A stretch of DNA of 14,945 bases from Bacillota bacterium (GTDB lineage Bacteria; Bacillota; Clostridia; Peptostreptococcales; Anaerovoracaceae): the NCBI GenBank assembly GCA_017537495.1, contig JAFYKS010000337.1:1-14945 (forward strand), given 5' to 3'. The first letter of the stretch is position 1; each line of letters starts with the position of its first letter. This document shows positions 14,285 through 14,945 of the stretch, in pieces. The position numbers and the translations under genes were made by a program. The notes beneath the pieces were generated by a model. It made no database searches. It worked only from the letters and a program-made list of their open reading frames with translations, and was not told where the DNA came from.

Positions 14285-14945
14285 ATGAAGACAATCTACA
14301 TCGTATTTAACGACAGAGAAAAAGAATCCACATGGAAGGCGCTGTACGAAGACCTGCGTACCGTCTTTGAAGATTTCATCAAAGTCAAGATCTGCTTCCT
14401 CAGCGAAACGCAGCCTGGCGACATTTCTGACGGGGATCTTTTCCTGGTACTGTACAAGGAACGAGTTCATCTGATGAAAGAATACATTTCCTCTCTCGAC
14501 AAGGTTATGGTTCTGACCAGAACCTTTGCCAGACAGTATCTTGATGAAGTTTACGCAATTCCGGCAGGCACCGATGTACTGGTGGTCAACGACTCCGACG
14601 AAAGTACCATCCAGACCACAAACAGCCTGTATGAACTGGGGCTGAACCATCTGAATCTGATTCCGTATATTCCTGCTGCAGGAGCGGAAAGATACCAGCA
14701 CATTACCATGGCCATCACACCGGATGAAGAAGATTCCGTGCCGCCATTCGTCAGCCGGATTATCAATGTACATGACCGCTGTATCGACACCAATACCTTC
14801 ATCACCATCATCAATAAGCTGAATCTAAATAACAGCCAGGTTACCGGAAATCTCCTCACCTATATCCAGCAGACCACCGGTGATACGGGCAAACATTATA
14901 TCACGGAGAGCCTGAAGAACGAACTGCTGAAAAAAAATCTTCAGG
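14285..14945 (+). CDS. N-terminal part of a probable transcriptional regulator, 3' end outside window
   Basis: Open for 220 codons to the window edge, starting MKTIYIVFNDREKESTWKAL after AAAGGTG (six to eight bases before the ATG). No signal peptide or membrane span. The visible part looks like an alpha/beta sensory domain: short hydrophobic strands alternate with helices (DLFLVLYKE, KVMVLTRTF, TDVLVVND, HLNLIPYIPAAG), then AITPDE and a helical segment IINVHDRCIDTNTFITIINKL. The layout resembles N-terminal sensing domains of sigma-54 activators of Clostridia, but the AAA+ and DNA-binding domains that would prove this lie outside. Divergence from a sigma-54 promoter, with a palindrome between, is the main support. 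Other regulator types, or an unrelated protein, remain possible. Confidence 0.55.
   Translation, partial: MKTIYIVFNDREKESTWKALYEDLRTVFEDFIKVKICFLSETQPGDISDGDLFLVLYKERVHLMKEYISSLDKVMVLTRTFARQYLDEVYAIPAGTDVLVVNDSDESTIQTTNSLYELGLNHLNLIPYIPAAGAERYQHITMAITPDEEDSVPPFVSRIINVHDRCIDTNTFITIINKLNLNNSQVTGNLLTYIQQTTGDTGKHYITESLKNELLKKNLQ

Noticed and set aside
14246..14859. Minus-strand open frames over the end of the window
   Set aside because: They oppose the 14285 frame, which has a promoter, a ribosome binding site and soluble-protein composition. One of them would also start inside that gene without a ribosome binding site.

Overview
The window looks like chromosomal DNA of an anaerobic, low-to-mid-GC Firmicute, probably a member of Clostridia. 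The support is strong AGGAGG-type ribosome binding sites, compact sigma-A promoters, Na+-coupled carriers of the NhaC and AGCS families, a bacterial-type AsnRS, and zinc-ribbon membrane proteins typical of the phylum. The genus is not decidable from what I can see. No rRNA, tRNA, CRISPR array, insertion sequence or phage gene was found.

Layout. 1-1298 (-): first 432 codons of an EF-G-like translational GTPase, cut by the window edge. 1369-2241 (-): EamA/DMT transporter. 2342-2656 (+): small GIY-YIG protein. 2660-4294 (-): YtcJ-type amidohydrolase, divergent from 4490-5914 (+), an NhaC-family Na+ antiporter; two face-to-face sigma-A promoters lie between them. 6045-7457 (-): two-gene operon of zinc-ribbon, single-span membrane proteins of unknown role. 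7612-9006 (-): asnS. 9154-10737 (-): ABC-F ATPase with one intact and one degenerate ATP site. 10957-14080 (-): probable operon of an AGCS-family sodium:amino-acid symporter followed by a second YtcJ-type amidohydrolase. 14285-14945 (+): N-terminal part of a divergent, probably regulatory protein, cut by the window edge.

Main point of interest. The AGCS-amidohydrolase operon is preceded by a full-consensus sigma-54 (-24/-12) promoter. About 100-120 bp upstream of its predicted start lies a perfect 32-bp palindrome that reads as two AGGAT-N4-ATC(C/T) dyads spaced 22 bp apart. The palindrome also covers the -10 box of the divergent gene at 14285. This is the layout expected for a self-repressing sigma-54 enhancer-binding activator controlling a catabolic transporter/hydrolase pair. 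The diagnostic AAA+ domain of the regulator would lie beyond the window, so that identity is inferred.

The window holds two separate transporter-plus-amidohydrolase units (NhaC type and AGCS type). This suggests scavenging of N-substituted amino acids, amides or related small molecules driven by sodium gradients; the substrates cannot be read from the sequence. Rho-independent terminators close most units, and one of them is embedded in the coding sequence of the convergent GIY-YIG gene.
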